The notes beneath the pieces are model-generated. The model saw only the letters and a list, made by a program, of their open reading frames with translations. It was not told the origin of the DNA and made no database searches. A stretch of DNA of 64,000 bases from Xanthomonas cassavae CFBP 4642. Its GTDB lineage: Bacteria; Pseudomonadota; Gammaproteobacteria; Xanthomonadales; Xanthomonadaceae. The stretch spans positions 2,650,992 through 2,714,991 of the forward strand of contig NZ_CM002139.1 of the NCBI RefSeq assembly GCF_000454545.1. The letters run 5' to 3'. Position numbers and translations under genes: made by a program. Position 1 is the first letter of the stretch, and each line of letters opens with the position of its first letter. Of the stretch, positions 44,637-54,113 are shown piece by piece.

Positions 44637-45764
44637 ATGCTTCGTCACTCTTTGCGGGTGCGCCTGCTGTTGCCGGTGCTGGCCTTGGTGCTGGTCGTGG
44701 TGGTGGCACTGACGGTCATTCTGGCCATTACCGAAGCGAACCGGGTCAAGGTCGAAACCGGCGACTCGATCGAGCGCCAGTCGGTGTCGTTGCAGACCTT
44801 GTTCGCAGTCACCCGCTCGATGATGCTGGACCGCGTCAATTCCTCCATGCGCCAACTGCGCAAGGAGGCCAACGCGCAGGGCGCGCCTAGCCTGGGCAAC
44901 GAGATCCGGGTGGCCGACCGCAACGCCAACGACCTGCTGCTGGGCCAGCGCGGGCAGGCCAACGTCTTCACCATGCTCGACGACGTGACCGCCATCCACG
45001 AAGGCACCGCCACGCTGTTCTCGCGTACCGGCGAGGACTTCGTGCGCATCTCCACCAACGTCAAGAAAGAAGACGGCAGCCGCGCCATCGGTACCCTGCT
45101 CGATCCCAACGGCCAGGCTGCAGCCAAGCTGCGTAACGGCGAAAGCTTCTACGGCGTGGTCGACATCCTGGGCAACCCGTACGTCACCGGCTACGAGCCG
45201 ATCTTCGCCGGCAGCGACAAGCGCGTGATCGGCGCATGGTATGTGGGCTACAAGGCCGACACCCAGGCGCTGGAAAACGTGGTCAGCAGCCGTCGCGTGC
45301 TCGAATCCGGCTTCATTGCCGTGTTCGACAGCAAGAACAAGCTGCGCTTCCAGTCCACCACCGGCGCCACCACCGACACCGCCACCATCGAGCGGATCGT
45401 CAAGGACAGCCCGGACGACTGGGTGGTGACCAAGCAGGAAGTGCCTGATTGGGGCTTCACGCTGGTGTCCGCGTACCCCAAGAGCGACGTCAACGGCGTG
45501 ATCGTGCGGCAGTCGCTGTGGATCGCCGGCATCGGCCTGCTGGTGTGCGCGCTGCTGCTCGGCCTGCAGTGGGCGCTGATCTGGAGCCGCGTGTTGCGCC
45601 CGATCCAGCATCTGACCACCGTGGCCGAAGAACTCAGCCTGGGCAAGTGGAACCACACGATCGAAGAGGTCAACCTCAAGGATGAAATTGGTACGCTGGC
45701 GCGCGCCATCTCCCGCCTGTCCAACAGCGTCCGGTTGGCCATGGAGCGTCTCAGCAAACGCTGA
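44637..45764 (+). CDS. Membrane sensor with Cache domain and HAMP, no output domain
   Basis: 375 residues. One N-terminal membrane helix (about residues 8-30) and a second near 298-320 enclose a ~260-residue periplasmic region. It looks like a Cache_3/Cache_2 fusion, as in methyl-accepting chemotaxis proteins: VFTMLDDVTAIHEGTATLFSRTG with FVRISTNVKK, then YVTGYEPIFAG and GAWYVGYKAD. A HAMP domain follows (VLRPIQHLTTVAEELSLGKW). It stops about 55 residues after helix 2, so the methylated coiled coil and kinase-control tip are absent. It probably passes its signal to a partner. The DUF4388-like gene 44 bases downstream is the obvious candidate. Confidence 0.85.
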   Translation: MLRHSLRVRLLLPVLALVLVVVVALTVILAITEANRVKVETGDSIERQSVSLQTLFAVTRSMMLDRVNSSMRQLRKEANAQGAPSLGNEIRVADRNANDLLLGQRGQANVFTMLDDVTAIHEGTATLFSRTGEDFVRISTNVKKEDGSRAIGTLLDPNGQAAAKLRNGESFYGVVDILGNPYVTGYEPIFAGSDKRVIGAWYVGYKADTQALENVVSSRRVLESGFIAVFDSKNKLRFQSTTGATTDTATIERIVKDSPDDWVVTKQEVPDWGFTLVSAYPKSDVNGVIVRQSLWIAGIGLLVCALLLGLQWALIWSRVLRPIQHLTTVAEELSLGKWNHTIEEVNLKDEIGTLARAISRLSNSVRLAMERLSKR

Positions 45765-45808
45765 GCCGTTCCATTCGATTTCGCACCAAATGATGCAAGG
45801 AAGACGCC

Positions 45809-46432
45809 ATGTCCAATGAATTTCGTCCGCTGATCGAGGTCCTGCGCGAGCTCAGGGCGCTGGCATTGAAGAAGGCGTCCGGCTTTCTGTTTGTCGTCAC
45901 CGAAGAAAACCACTCCTGCATCGTCCGCCTCAATGCCGGGCAGATCGAAGAAGTGGTGTTCCGCATGCTGCGCAATGATGAGGCGGTGCAACGCCTCACC
46001 ATGGTCGGCGCCGCGAAGGCCCGCTTCCAGGTCGACCCTGGCGCCGGCCTGGGCAAGCCCTCGCTGTTGAGCGACGACTCGCGTCAGTGGTTGATGGGCG
46101 GCTTCGAACAGGACCTGGGCGGCGCGCCGTCCCCGGTCCGCGCGCCGGTTGCGCCCGCACCTGTTCCGGCGCCGGTGCCGGCGGCATCACCTGCACCTGC
46201 ACCGTCAGCCAATGGCGGAAGCGGCGCGCCGGACGAGCGCGTTCGCGACGCCCTGGAAAAGGTCGCGCTGAACTATCTCGGCCCCATCGCCGGCATGCTC
46301 TGCGACGAAGCCTGGGAAGCCTCCAGCGACATCGAGCAGGTCATCGGCCAACTGAGCGCCAACCTGGCCACGCCGCAGGAAGGGCAGCGCTTCACGACTG
46401 ATGCGCGCGCCGCGCTGGCCAAACTGCGCTGA
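45809..46432 (+). CDS. Cytoplasmic protein with a DUF4388/PATAN-like N-terminal region and a C-terminal DUF8082-like domain
   Basis: 207 residues in three parts. The N-terminal ~100 residues (LRELRALALKKASGFLFVV, then RLNAGQIEEVVFRM) look like the DUF4388 type of small partner domain. An Ala/Pro-rich linker (about 108-140, with repeated AP and PVPA units) follows. The C-terminal helical domain (RVRDALEKVALNYLGPIAG onward) resembles a domain common in signalling proteins with FrzS- or Che-like partners. There are no membrane helices. It is probably co-transcribed with the Cache-HAMP sensor and could be its effector. The family names are from recall and the function is unknown. Confidence 0.65.
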   Translation: MSNEFRPLIEVLRELRALALKKASGFLFVVTEENHSCIVRLNAGQIEEVVFRMLRNDEAVQRLTMVGAAKARFQVDPGAGLGKPSLLSDDSRQWLMGGFEQDLGGAPSPVRAPVAPAPVPAPVPAASPAPAPSANGGSGAPDERVRDALEKVALNYLGPIAGMLCDEAWEASSDIEQVIGQLSANLATPQEGQRFTTDARAALAKLR

Positions 46433-46572
46433 CGCAGCGATGCCTCACGGCAGGATGCACAACCACACAGCGCGGCAGGGCTGACCAGACATCGCAGCCG
46501 ACGCCTCGACCAGTCTGCTCACTCAGGCTGGGCGTCGCCGCGCTTCGATGCTCGCCGCGGCGACGTGGATCC

Positions 46573-46936
46573 GATCAGGGCGCGGCCGCACACGGAAAGG
46601 CTTGCGCCAAGGCGTCGACTACACGCGTTGCTGCGCCTTGGTGCAGGCGCTCGGCCGGCAGATCGCGTTGAGTAGGTGTAGACCCGATCGACCAGCTCGT
46701 GCGCAAGCACCCGCCCGGCCCCGCACCAACGCACACCGCTGGCGATATCGGCACCCCCTTCGGTGTAGGCGCGCGCGCATGCTCGAAAGCTGCCGCCGTG
46801 CCTGCTCTGGGTGCGCCGGATCGCCCTGCCAGCCCTCCATCGCCTGCACCAACTCCGCCACGCTGAGGATCCAGGTGCGTCCTAGATCGGGCGGAACCGC
46901 CCATGCACCCGGCATTACAGCACACGACAACAACGC
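46573..46936 (-). pseudogene. Degraded small exported protein gene
   Basis: Joining three leftward reading frames gives one protein-like sequence. It starts with a signal-peptide-like LAALLSCAVMPGAWA and VPPDLGRTWILSVAELVQAM in the first frame. After a GC-repeat run (about 46771-46780) it continues in another frame as RAYTEGGADIASGVRWCGAG and LAHELVDRVYTY. It then returns to the first frame and ends in a third as VDALAQAFPCAAAP. A stop codon lies before the signal region in frame. I read this as a gene broken by several frameshifts. The family is not recognised. Confidence 0.4.
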
Positions 46937-47160
46937 GGCCAGCGTTCGGCAATGAAGTCAGGCGGCAATCGAACGCATACGCAGTCTCTCAGACGATCGG
47001 TGTAGCGCACAGATGCGCAGCCTACCGCGCCAGCATTCGCCCCCATCCTAGTGCGGTCGGTCCAGCCGCGATGGCGCGCGGACCGGGATTTCAGTAGTTG
47101 GGGCTACGAGCCGGGCACGTTTGGCGCTAGTCTTGCAGTCCATATCGCCCAGCCTGTGAG

Positions 47161-48705
47161 ATGACCCTCCCAGCAGCCATCCAAGCCGATCTGTTTCGCC
47201 ACGTCAGTGCGGAAAAGGCGGCGCTGTACCGTTGCATCATGGGGTGCTTCGCTGCTGCCAAGCGGCAGTTCCGGCTGCATCTTCGCCCCGATGAGGTTTT
47301 GGAGGATGCAGACTGGTCAAAACTGCCCAGCCAAGCCATGCCTCGGATGGAAGAAGTCCAGACGGCGCTGGCGCAACTGGCGGACTGGGGCAACCTCGAA
47401 TCCCAGCCAGACACCGCCCGCGTCGCCAGCATCAACGACTTCTACCGCGCGCGTTTCGTCTATCGACTCTCGCTGGGCGGCGAGGCAGTGGAGGCCGCGC
47501 TGGCAACCTTCAGCCGCACGCTACGCCGACGTGCCGAGCTGCAGAGCGTCGCGCTCGAGGACATCGCGCTGCGTTTGAAGGCATTGCTGACCCTGGCCGA
47601 TGCTGCCGAACCAGATGCCGTCAAGGTGCACGAGACCCTGCGCGACCTAGTGCGCGTGTTCGAGAGCCTGGCCGACAACGCGCAGGCCTTCATGGCAGGC
47701 GTCGGCCGTGGAATCGAACTGCAACACGCCGATGCCGCAGCGATACTCGCCTACAAGAAGCGGCTGATCGACTACCTGGAACGCTTCATCGGCGATCTGG
47801 TCGCCCGCTCCGGCGGCATTGCCCAGCACATCCTCATGCTGCAGTCGTGCATCGACACGCTGCTATGGCTGGCCGCTCAGCGCCAGGCCCGCGACAGCGC
47901 GCCGGGCGACGAAACGGAACAACGCGATGCGGTCACGCGCGGCTGGCACGCCTGGCGCGAACGCTGGACGGGGCTGCGCCGCTGGTTCCTGGCCACTGGC
48001 CACGCACCCGCGCAGTCCGAGTTGCTGCGCGCCAAGGCACGTGCGGCCATCCCGCAGTTGCTGTCGGCCGTGGCCACGATCAACGAGCGCCGCAGCGGAC
48101 GCAGTGACCGCTCTGCGGATTTTCGAATGCTTGCCGGTTGGTTCGCCGCCTGCGAGGACGATGACCAGGCCCACCGACTGGCACGCGCAGCGTTCGCGCT
48201 CAACCCGGCCCGACACTTCGCGCTGACCCCTGAGCTGGCGTCCGGCGCGCAGGACCTGCCCGCCAGCACGCCCTGGGCCGAGGCGCCGCCGCTGCGCGTC
48301 CACCCGCGCCTGCGCCAATACGGCCAGGCATCGCCACGCGGCGCATTGCCACGCGTGCAGACGCGCGAGGCCGAGCGGCAATTGCTGGCCGCCCGGCTGC
48401 ACGAGGAACATGCGCAAATCGAAGCCGCTCGCCAGCGCCTGGCCAATGGTCGCAGTACGTGCCTGTCCGAGGTCGACACACTCGATCCCCAGGCCTTTAC
48501 GCTCTTCCTCGGACTGCTGAGCGAAGCGCTGACCGCGCAATCTTCGCCCGACGCCGAGGTGGACGTGCCCAGCGGCGATGGCCTGCTGCGCATCCGCCTG
48601 CAGCCGCTGGCTGCGGGCAGCCGAGCCACCATCCACACCGCCACCGGTGCATTCAGCGGCCGCGACCACCTGATCACCATCACTCGCACGGACGCAGCAC
48701 CATGA
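47161..48705 (+). CDS. jetA: Wadjet system protein JetA, DUF2397 (TIGR02677) type
   Basis: 514 residues, mostly helical. The N terminus LFRHVSAEKAALYRCIMGCF and the LADWGNLESQPDTARVASINDFYRAR-type region (key residues LADWGNL and FYRARFVYRLS) match the DUF2397 family, the kleisin-like subunit of this Wadjet type. It would bridge the JetC ATPase heads in an SMC-like complex that extrudes and cuts closed circular plasmid DNA. It is first of four genes, and its stop overlaps the jetB start (ATGA). Only a weak Shine-Dalgarno precedes the ATG. Family assignment from recall of the signature, not a search. Confidence 0.85.
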   Translation: MTLPAAIQADLFRHVSAEKAALYRCIMGCFAAAKRQFRLHLRPDEVLEDADWSKLPSQAMPRMEEVQTALAQLADWGNLESQPDTARVASINDFYRARFVYRLSLGGEAVEAALATFSRTLRRRAELQSVALEDIALRLKALLTLADAAEPDAVKVHETLRDLVRVFESLADNAQAFMAGVGRGIELQHADAAAILAYKKRLIDYLERFIGDLVARSGGIAQHILMLQSCIDTLLWLAAQRQARDSAPGDETEQRDAVTRGWHAWRERWTGLRRWFLATGHAPAQSELLRAKARAAIPQLLSAVATINERRSGRSDRSADFRMLAGWFAACEDDDQAHRLARAAFALNPARHFALTPELASGAQDLPASTPWAEAPPLRVHPRLRQYGQASPRGALPRVQTREAERQLLAARLHEEHAQIEAARQRLANGRSTCLSEVDTLDPQAFTLFLGLLSEALTAQSSPDAEVDVPSGDGLLRIRLQPLAAGSRATIHTATGAFSGRDHLITITRTDAAP

Positions 48706-49964
48706 GCTCCGGCGACAACCGCGCCAACAGCCACAGCATCGGTCGCGAGCAGACCCGCCGCCGCGACGACGAACGCAGCCAGGCGCTGCGCGCGCTGCTC
48801 ATGGCACCGTTGATGACCCCCACACACCAGGACTTTGCCGCCGTGCGCCGGCATGCCGACGAACTACGCGCCTGGTTCGCACGCGAAACCGGCTGGACGC
48901 TGCACATCGAACGCGACTGCGCACGCCTGTACAAGCGGCCGGCCGACCTGGGCGACGCCAGCCGCGGCCTGCCCGGCTACGAACGCAGGCGCTATGTGCT
49001 GCTCTGCCTGGCCTGCGCGGTGCTCGAACGCGCCGACCCGCAGATCACCCTGCGCGTGCTGGGCGAGCGGCTGCTGGCGCTGGCCGCCGACCCCGCACTG
49101 GAATCGCGCGGATTTCGTTTTACCCTTGGCGCCGCGCATGAGCGCCGCGAACTGGTCGCCGTCTGCCGCAGCCTGCTGGAGCTTGGCGTGCTGCAGCGTG
49201 TTGCCGGCGACGAAGAAGGCTACGTGCGCAACAGCGGCGATGCAGCCGAGGGCGCAGATGCCCTGTACGACGTGCGCCGCCGAGTACTGGCCGGCGTACT
49301 TGCCGCAGTCCGCGGGCCATCCACCTGGCCCGCCGAGCAGGCTCCCGTGGACCTGGACGCACGCCTGGCATCACTGGTCAGCGAGCACCAGCCCGACAGC
49401 GAAGAAGGCCGTCGCACGGCCCTGCGCCACCACCTCGCGCGCCGCCTGCTGGACGACCCGGTGGTCTATCTGGACACCCTGGACCCCGAATTGCGCGCCT
49501 ACTTCGTCAATCAGCGCGGCGCGATGGCCAGCCGCCTGTGCGAGGCTGCCGGCCTGGTCGCCGAGCAGCGTGCTGAAGGGCTGGCCCTGGCAGACCAGGA
49601 CGGCGAGCTGACCGATATTGCCATGCCCGCCGAAGGCACCGAAGCCCATGCCACCCTGCTGGTCGCCGAGTTCCTCTCGCGGCCGCGCGCGTTCACCGAA
49701 ACAATCCACCACGACGATGTCGTCGCCTTTCTCGCCATCGCCCGTGAAGCGCACGGCAGCTACTGGCGCAAATCGGCGCGTGAGCCCGGTGCCGAACGCG
49801 AGCTCGCCAGCCTGGCGTTGGAGCGCCTGCAGAAACTGCAGCTGGTCGCATGCACCCAGACCCACGTCCGCCCCCTGCCCGCGCTGGCCCGCTTCGCACT
49901 CGGCGCAGCCGACATCCGCCAGTCGATCCCATCCACAGCCAGGCATCCCTCCCTGTTCGAATGA
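48702..49964 (+). CDS. jetB: Wadjet system protein JetB, DUF2398 (TIGR02678) type
   Basis: 420 residues from the ATG at 48702. The family look is clear: RRRDDERSQALRALLMAPLM near the N terminus, HIERDCARLYKRP, GYERRRYVLLCLACAVLERA, and later YLDTLDPELRAYFVNQRG. It matches the DUF2398 subunit, the KITE-like winged-helix partner of the Wadjet SMC complex. It overlaps jetA by 4 bases upstream and jetC by 4 bases downstream, so the three subunits are probably made in fixed proportion. Confidence 0.85.
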   Translation: MSSGDNRANSHSIGREQTRRRDDERSQALRALLMAPLMTPTHQDFAAVRRHADELRAWFARETGWTLHIERDCARLYKRPADLGDASRGLPGYERRRYVLLCLACAVLERADPQITLRVLGERLLALAADPALESRGFRFTLGAAHERRELVAVCRSLLELGVLQRVAGDEEGYVRNSGDAAEGADALYDVRRRVLAGVLAAVRGPSTWPAEQAPVDLDARLASLVSEHQPDSEEGRRTALRHHLARRLLDDPVVYLDTLDPELRAYFVNQRGAMASRLCEAAGLVAEQRAEGLALADQDGELTDIAMPAEGTEAHATLLVAEFLSRPRAFTETIHHDDVVAFLAIAREAHGSYWRKSAREPGAERELASLALERLQKLQLVACTQTHVRPLPALARFALGAADIRQSIPSTARHPSLFE

Positions 49965-52900
49965 CCGACGCACTCTGCCCACCCCTGCCCACTCCGACCC
50001 GCGCCCGCTGGCAGCCGCTGCGCCTGGGCTTGGTCGAATTGTTCCACTACGACAGCGAGGAGTTCTGGTTCCGCGACGGCCACCTGCTACTGCGCGGCAA
50101 TAACGGCACGGGCAAATCCAAGGTGCTTTCGCTGACCCTGCCCTTCCTGTTCGACGCCCAGCTCAAATCCTCGCGCATCGAACCCGATGGCGACGCCAGC
50201 AAGAAAATGGCCTGGAACCTGCTGCTGGGGCGCCACGACCGCCGCATGGGCTACGCCTGGCTGGAGCTGGGCCGGGTCGGTGCCGACGGCCAGCTCCATT
50301 ACCTCACCCTGGGCTGCGGGCTGCTTGCCGTGGCAGCACGCGCCCAGGTGGACAACTGGTTCTTCGTGCTTGAGCAACAGCGCATCGGTCGGGACCTGTG
50401 GTTGATGAGCCCCTCACGTGTGGTCCTCACGCGCGAACGACTGCGCGAGGCGCTGCAGGAGCATGGGCAGGTGTTCGACACCGCGACCGCCTACCGGCGT
50501 GCGGTCGACGAGCGCTTGTTCCACCTCGGGCTACAGCGCTATGCCGCGCTGATGGACACGCTGATCCAGCTCCGCCAGCCGCAGCTCTCCAAGAAACCGG
50601 ATGAAGCCAACCTCTCCAATGCCCTCACCGAGGCGCTGCCACCGATCTCCGTCGAGCTGTTGACCGACGTCGCCGACGCCTTGAACCAGCTCGAGGAATA
50701 CCGCCGCGAGCTGGAGGAATACGAAGCATTGGAGCGTGCCGTCGGCCAGTTCAATCAGCGTTATCAGCGCTACGCCGCCACCCAGGCCCGGCGCCGTGCG
50801 CGCAGCCTGCGCAGCGCGCAGACCGGCTTCGACAACGCCAGCCGCGACCTCAGCGACGGCCGTCTCACCCTGGAGACCGCGCACACCGCCGAAACCGGCG
50901 CCAGGCAAGCGCAACAACGCGCAGAAGAAGCCTTGGCGAGCCATCGCGTCCGGCACGACGAGTTGCAGAACGATCCGGCCATGACCGATGCCAAGGCCCT
51001 GGACAAGGCGGCAGCCGACGCCGAACGCCAGCGCAGCGAAGCGCACGCCGCCTGCACTGAACGCCGACACCGCCAAACCCGTCTCGAGCAGGAACAGCAG
51101 GCCACACGGCAGCGCGCCCAACGCGCCGACGACGCGAGCCGCACACTGACCGACGCACGCACTCAGGCCCGCGAGGCAGCCCAGGCAGCCGGGCTAGCGT
51201 CCGACTACGGCACCAGCCTGCTGGCCGAAGGCCAGGCGGCCGCCCTGACCCCAGCAGCGGTGACCTCTGCGCAACAGGATCTGCGCAACACCGCTGCCGC
51301 CCGCCGCGAACAGCTCGCCCATCTGCAGCGCCGGTGCGACGAAGCCGAGCAGGCTGCTCGCGCCCGTGCGCACGCGCAGGACCTGCGCGACGAGCGCGCC
51401 GCCGAGGCCGAGGACGCTGCCACCCGCCGCCAAGAGGCCGACACCGCCGTCGAACACCAAGGCCGGCAGTTGTTCGATGCCTGGCACTCCCACCTGGATG
51501 CTGCGCGTCAGCTGCGGGTGCCTGACAGCGGTGACGTCCTCGACGCGTTGGCCGCATGGACTGCAAGTCTGCATGGCGACAATCCCGCGCGCACTGCCCT
51601 GCACCGGGCTCAGCAGGCCGCCAGCCTGCTGCTGGCCCAGCGCCAGGCCGCGTTGCAGACCGAAAGGCACGCCTTGGGCCAGGAACAAGCCGCATTGCAA
51701 ACGGAGCGAATACGCCTGCAATCCGGTGAAGATGCCCTGCCCGTGCCGCCGGCATGGCGCGCGCCAGACGCACGCGACGGCCGGGCCGGGGCACCGCTGT
51801 GGCAACTGGTCGAGTTCGCCCCGACCGTGCCGGCCGACCAGCAGGCCGGTCTCGAAGCCGCGCTACAGGCCTCAGGCATGCTCGACGCCTGGGTCACGCC
51901 CGACGGACAGTTGCAGGACTGCGGCGGCGCGCCACTGCCGCACGATGCCCAATGGCTCGGCCGGCCGGCGCGCCTGGATTCGTTGGCCGCGTGGCTGCGG
52001 CCGGCAGCCTCGATCGACGCCACGCTGCCGGTCGCGCCTGTCGTCGTGCAACGCTTGCTCGAAGGTGTCGCCAGCGGCGAGCAGGACGACCCAAATGCCG
52101 AAGCCTGGATCGGTCCCGGCGGCCGTTTCCGGCTAGGCGCACTGGCGGGCGCCTGGCATAAGCCTCGCGCCGAATTCGTCGGCTACGCGGCGCGTGCAGC
52201 CGCCCGGGTCCGCCGCTTGAGCGAGATCGCTCAGCGACTGCTGGAACTCGACCAAGCGCAGTCGTTGTTGCAGGCCAGCGTCGCGCAACTCGCGGCCGAC
52301 CAGCACCAGGCCACCAGCGAGTGGCAGTCGGCCCCTGCCGACGACGCACTGCGCGCGACGCACCTGCAAGCCAGCATGTGCGTCCGCGAGTTCGACGCGG
52401 CCAGGCTGCGCCTGGACCAGACCGAACATGCCTTGCGCCGCGCCATCCAGCACTGGGAGACGGCCAACCAGACCCTGGAGCAGGACGCCCGCGATCTCGC
52501 CCTGCCGCCGGAGCGCGAGGCCTTGCACGTCATCGGCCACATGCTGCTCGCCTTCGGCGATCGGCTGCATGCGCTGACGAGTGCCGCGCGCGCCTGCCAT
52601 GACACGCTGGCCGAACAGCAGCAGCAGATCGAACGCGAACGGCAGGCCCAGACCGATGCAGAACACGCAGCCGAGCGGGCGGTCGAACGCGAACTGCTTG
52701 CCGAAGAGGCCCGCATCCGCCTGCAGACCTTGCGCGAATCGGTCGGTGCCAGGGTCGAGGAGATACAGCAGCGTATCGCCCACGCCCGGCAAGCCGTCGC
52801 CCATGCGGATTCGGAACTCAGAACGAGCAACGAAGCGCTTCGCCTGGCAGGCGAAGCCCGCGCCCGGGCCGAGCAGAAGGTCGAGACGGCCAACACCATC

Positions 52901-54088
52901 CTGGGCGAACGCATCGCAGCGCGCCAGCAGGCCATCGAGCAATGGCAGGGGTTCGCCGCCACCGGCCTGCTTGAGATCGCACTTCCGGCTGCCGAACTAC
53001 CGCCGCAGACCTCGGCATGGACCATCGAGCCGGCCCTGGCCCTGGCTCGGCGCGCCGAGCAGGCACTGCTGCAGATCAACGACGATGACGATGCCTGGAA
53101 TCGCGTGCAGAACCAGGTGTCGCAGGACTACACCGAACTTGGCCGGGCGCTGGCCGCGCTGAGCCACCGTGCCCAGGCCGAAACCAGCGATTTCGGCCTG
53201 ATCGTCAGCATCGTTTATCAAAACCGGCCCGAACGTCCCGACCAACTGGGCACGCGCCTGGCCGGCGAAATCGCCCAACGCCGGGAACTGCTGACCGCCG
53301 GCGAGCGTCAGGTACTGGAAAACCACCTGCAAGCCGAGATCGCCAGTGCTATCCATAAGCTGCTGCACGAGGCCGAGCAGCAGCTGGTGGCGATCAACCA
53401 GGAGCTGAGCAAGCGCCCGACCTCTACCGGCGTGCGTTTCCGCCTGGTGTGGGAAACCCTGCCGGAGAGCGGCGATGGCGGCGCCCCGGTCGGCCTCAAG
53501 GCGGCCCGTCAGCGCCTGCTCAACACCAGCACCGATCTGTGGAGCGTCGAGGACCGTCGCGTCGTCGGCGAAATGCTGCAACAGCGCATTGCCGCCGAAC
53601 GCAGCCGTGCCGATGCCGACCAGGGCGGCAGCCTGCACGAACAACTGGCGCGCGCGCTCGACTATCGCCGCTGGCACCGCTTCCGCGTGCAGCGCTGGGA
53701 TGGGCAATGGCGTCCGCTGTCCGGTCCAGCCTCCAGCGGCGAGCGCGCCCTTGGCCTGACGGTCCCCCTGTTCGCCGCCGTCTCCAGTTACTACTCACAG
53801 GCCGGCCACGCGCATGCGCCGCGATTGGTCCTGCTTGACGAAGTCTTCGCCGGCATCGATGACGCTGCGCGCCATCACTGCTGGGCGCTGATCCGCGAGT
53901 TCGACCTCGACTTCGTCGTCACCAGCGAACGCGAATGGGCCTGCTCGGCCGAATTGCCGGGGGTGGCGATCGCCCAGTTGCAGCGCCATGAAGGCATCGA
54001 CGCCGTGCATGTCTCGCGCTGGATGTGGGATGGTCGCGCCAAGCGCCAGGAGCCCGACCCCGACCGCCGCTTCCCGCCAGCTGCCTGA
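49961..54088 (+). CDS. jetC: Wadjet system SMC-like ATPase JetC (TIGR02680 type)
   Basis: 1375 residues from the ATG at 49961. Walker A GNNGTGKS is at residues 46-53. Two long Ala/Gln/Arg/Glu-rich coiled-coil arms (roughly 290-480 and 750-1000) flank a hinge-like middle region (about 600-740). The C-terminal head has an ABC signature SSGERALGL near residue 1259, Walker B LVLLDEVFAGID with the catalytic Glu1294, and FVVTSEREW. It is the DNA-translocating motor of the Wadjet complex. All ATPase motifs are intact, so the locus looks functional. Confidence 0.9.
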   Translation: MTDALCPPLPTPTRARWQPLRLGLVELFHYDSEEFWFRDGHLLLRGNNGTGKSKVLSLTLPFLFDAQLKSSRIEPDGDASKKMAWNLLLGRHDRRMGYAWLELGRVGADGQLHYLTLGCGLLAVAARAQVDNWFFVLEQQRIGRDLWLMSPSRVVLTRERLREALQEHGQVFDTATAYRRAVDERLFHLGLQRYAALMDTLIQLRQPQLSKKPDEANLSNALTEALPPISVELLTDVADALNQLEEYRRELEEYEALERAVGQFNQRYQRYAATQARRRARSLRSAQTGFDNASRDLSDGRLTLETAHTAETGARQAQQRAEEALASHRVRHDELQNDPAMTDAKALDKAAADAERQRSEAHAACTERRHRQTRLEQEQQATRQRAQRADDASRTLTDARTQAREAAQAAGLASDYGTSLLAEGQAAALTPAAVTSAQQDLRNTAAARREQLAHLQRRCDEAEQAARARAHAQDLRDERAAEAEDAATRRQEADTAVEHQGRQLFDAWHSHLDAARQLRVPDSGDVLDALAAWTASLHGDNPARTALHRAQQAASLLLAQRQAALQTERHALGQEQAALQTERIRLQSGEDALPVPPAWRAPDARDGRAGAPLWQLVEFAPTVPADQQAGLEAALQASGMLDAWVTPDGQLQDCGGAPLPHDAQWLGRPARLDSLAAWLRPAASIDATLPVAPVVVQRLLEGVASGEQDDPNAEAWIGPGGRFRLGALAGAWHKPRAEFVGYAARAAARVRRLSEIAQRLLELDQAQSLLQASVAQLAADQHQATSEWQSAPADDALRATHLQASMCVREFDAARLRLDQTEHALRRAIQHWETANQTLEQDARDLALPPEREALHVIGHMLLAFGDRLHALTSAARACHDTLAEQQQQIERERQAQTDAEHAAERAVERELLAEEARIRLQTLRESVGARVEEIQQRIAHARQAVAHADSELRTSNEALRLAGEARARAEQKVETANTILGERIAARQQAIEQWQGFAATGLLEIALPAAELPPQTSAWTIEPALALARRAEQALLQINDDDDAWNRVQNQVSQDYTELGRALAALSHRAQAETSDFGLIVSIVYQNRPERPDQLGTRLAGEIAQRRELLTAGERQVLENHLQAEIASAIHKLLHEAEQQLVAINQELSKRPTSTGVRFRLVWETLPESGDGGAPVGLKAARQRLLNTSTDLWSVEDRRVVGEMLQQRIAAERSRADADQGGSLHEQLARALDYRRWHRFRVQRWDGQWRPLSGPASSGERALGLTVPLFAAVSSYYSQAGHAHAPRLVLLDEVFAGIDDAARHHCWALIREFDLDFVVTSEREWACSAELPGVAIAQLQRHEGIDAVHVSRWMWDGRAKRQEPDPDRRFPPAA

Positions 54089-54113
54089 GCTGCGCTGCTT
54101 GAGTTTGAATCGC

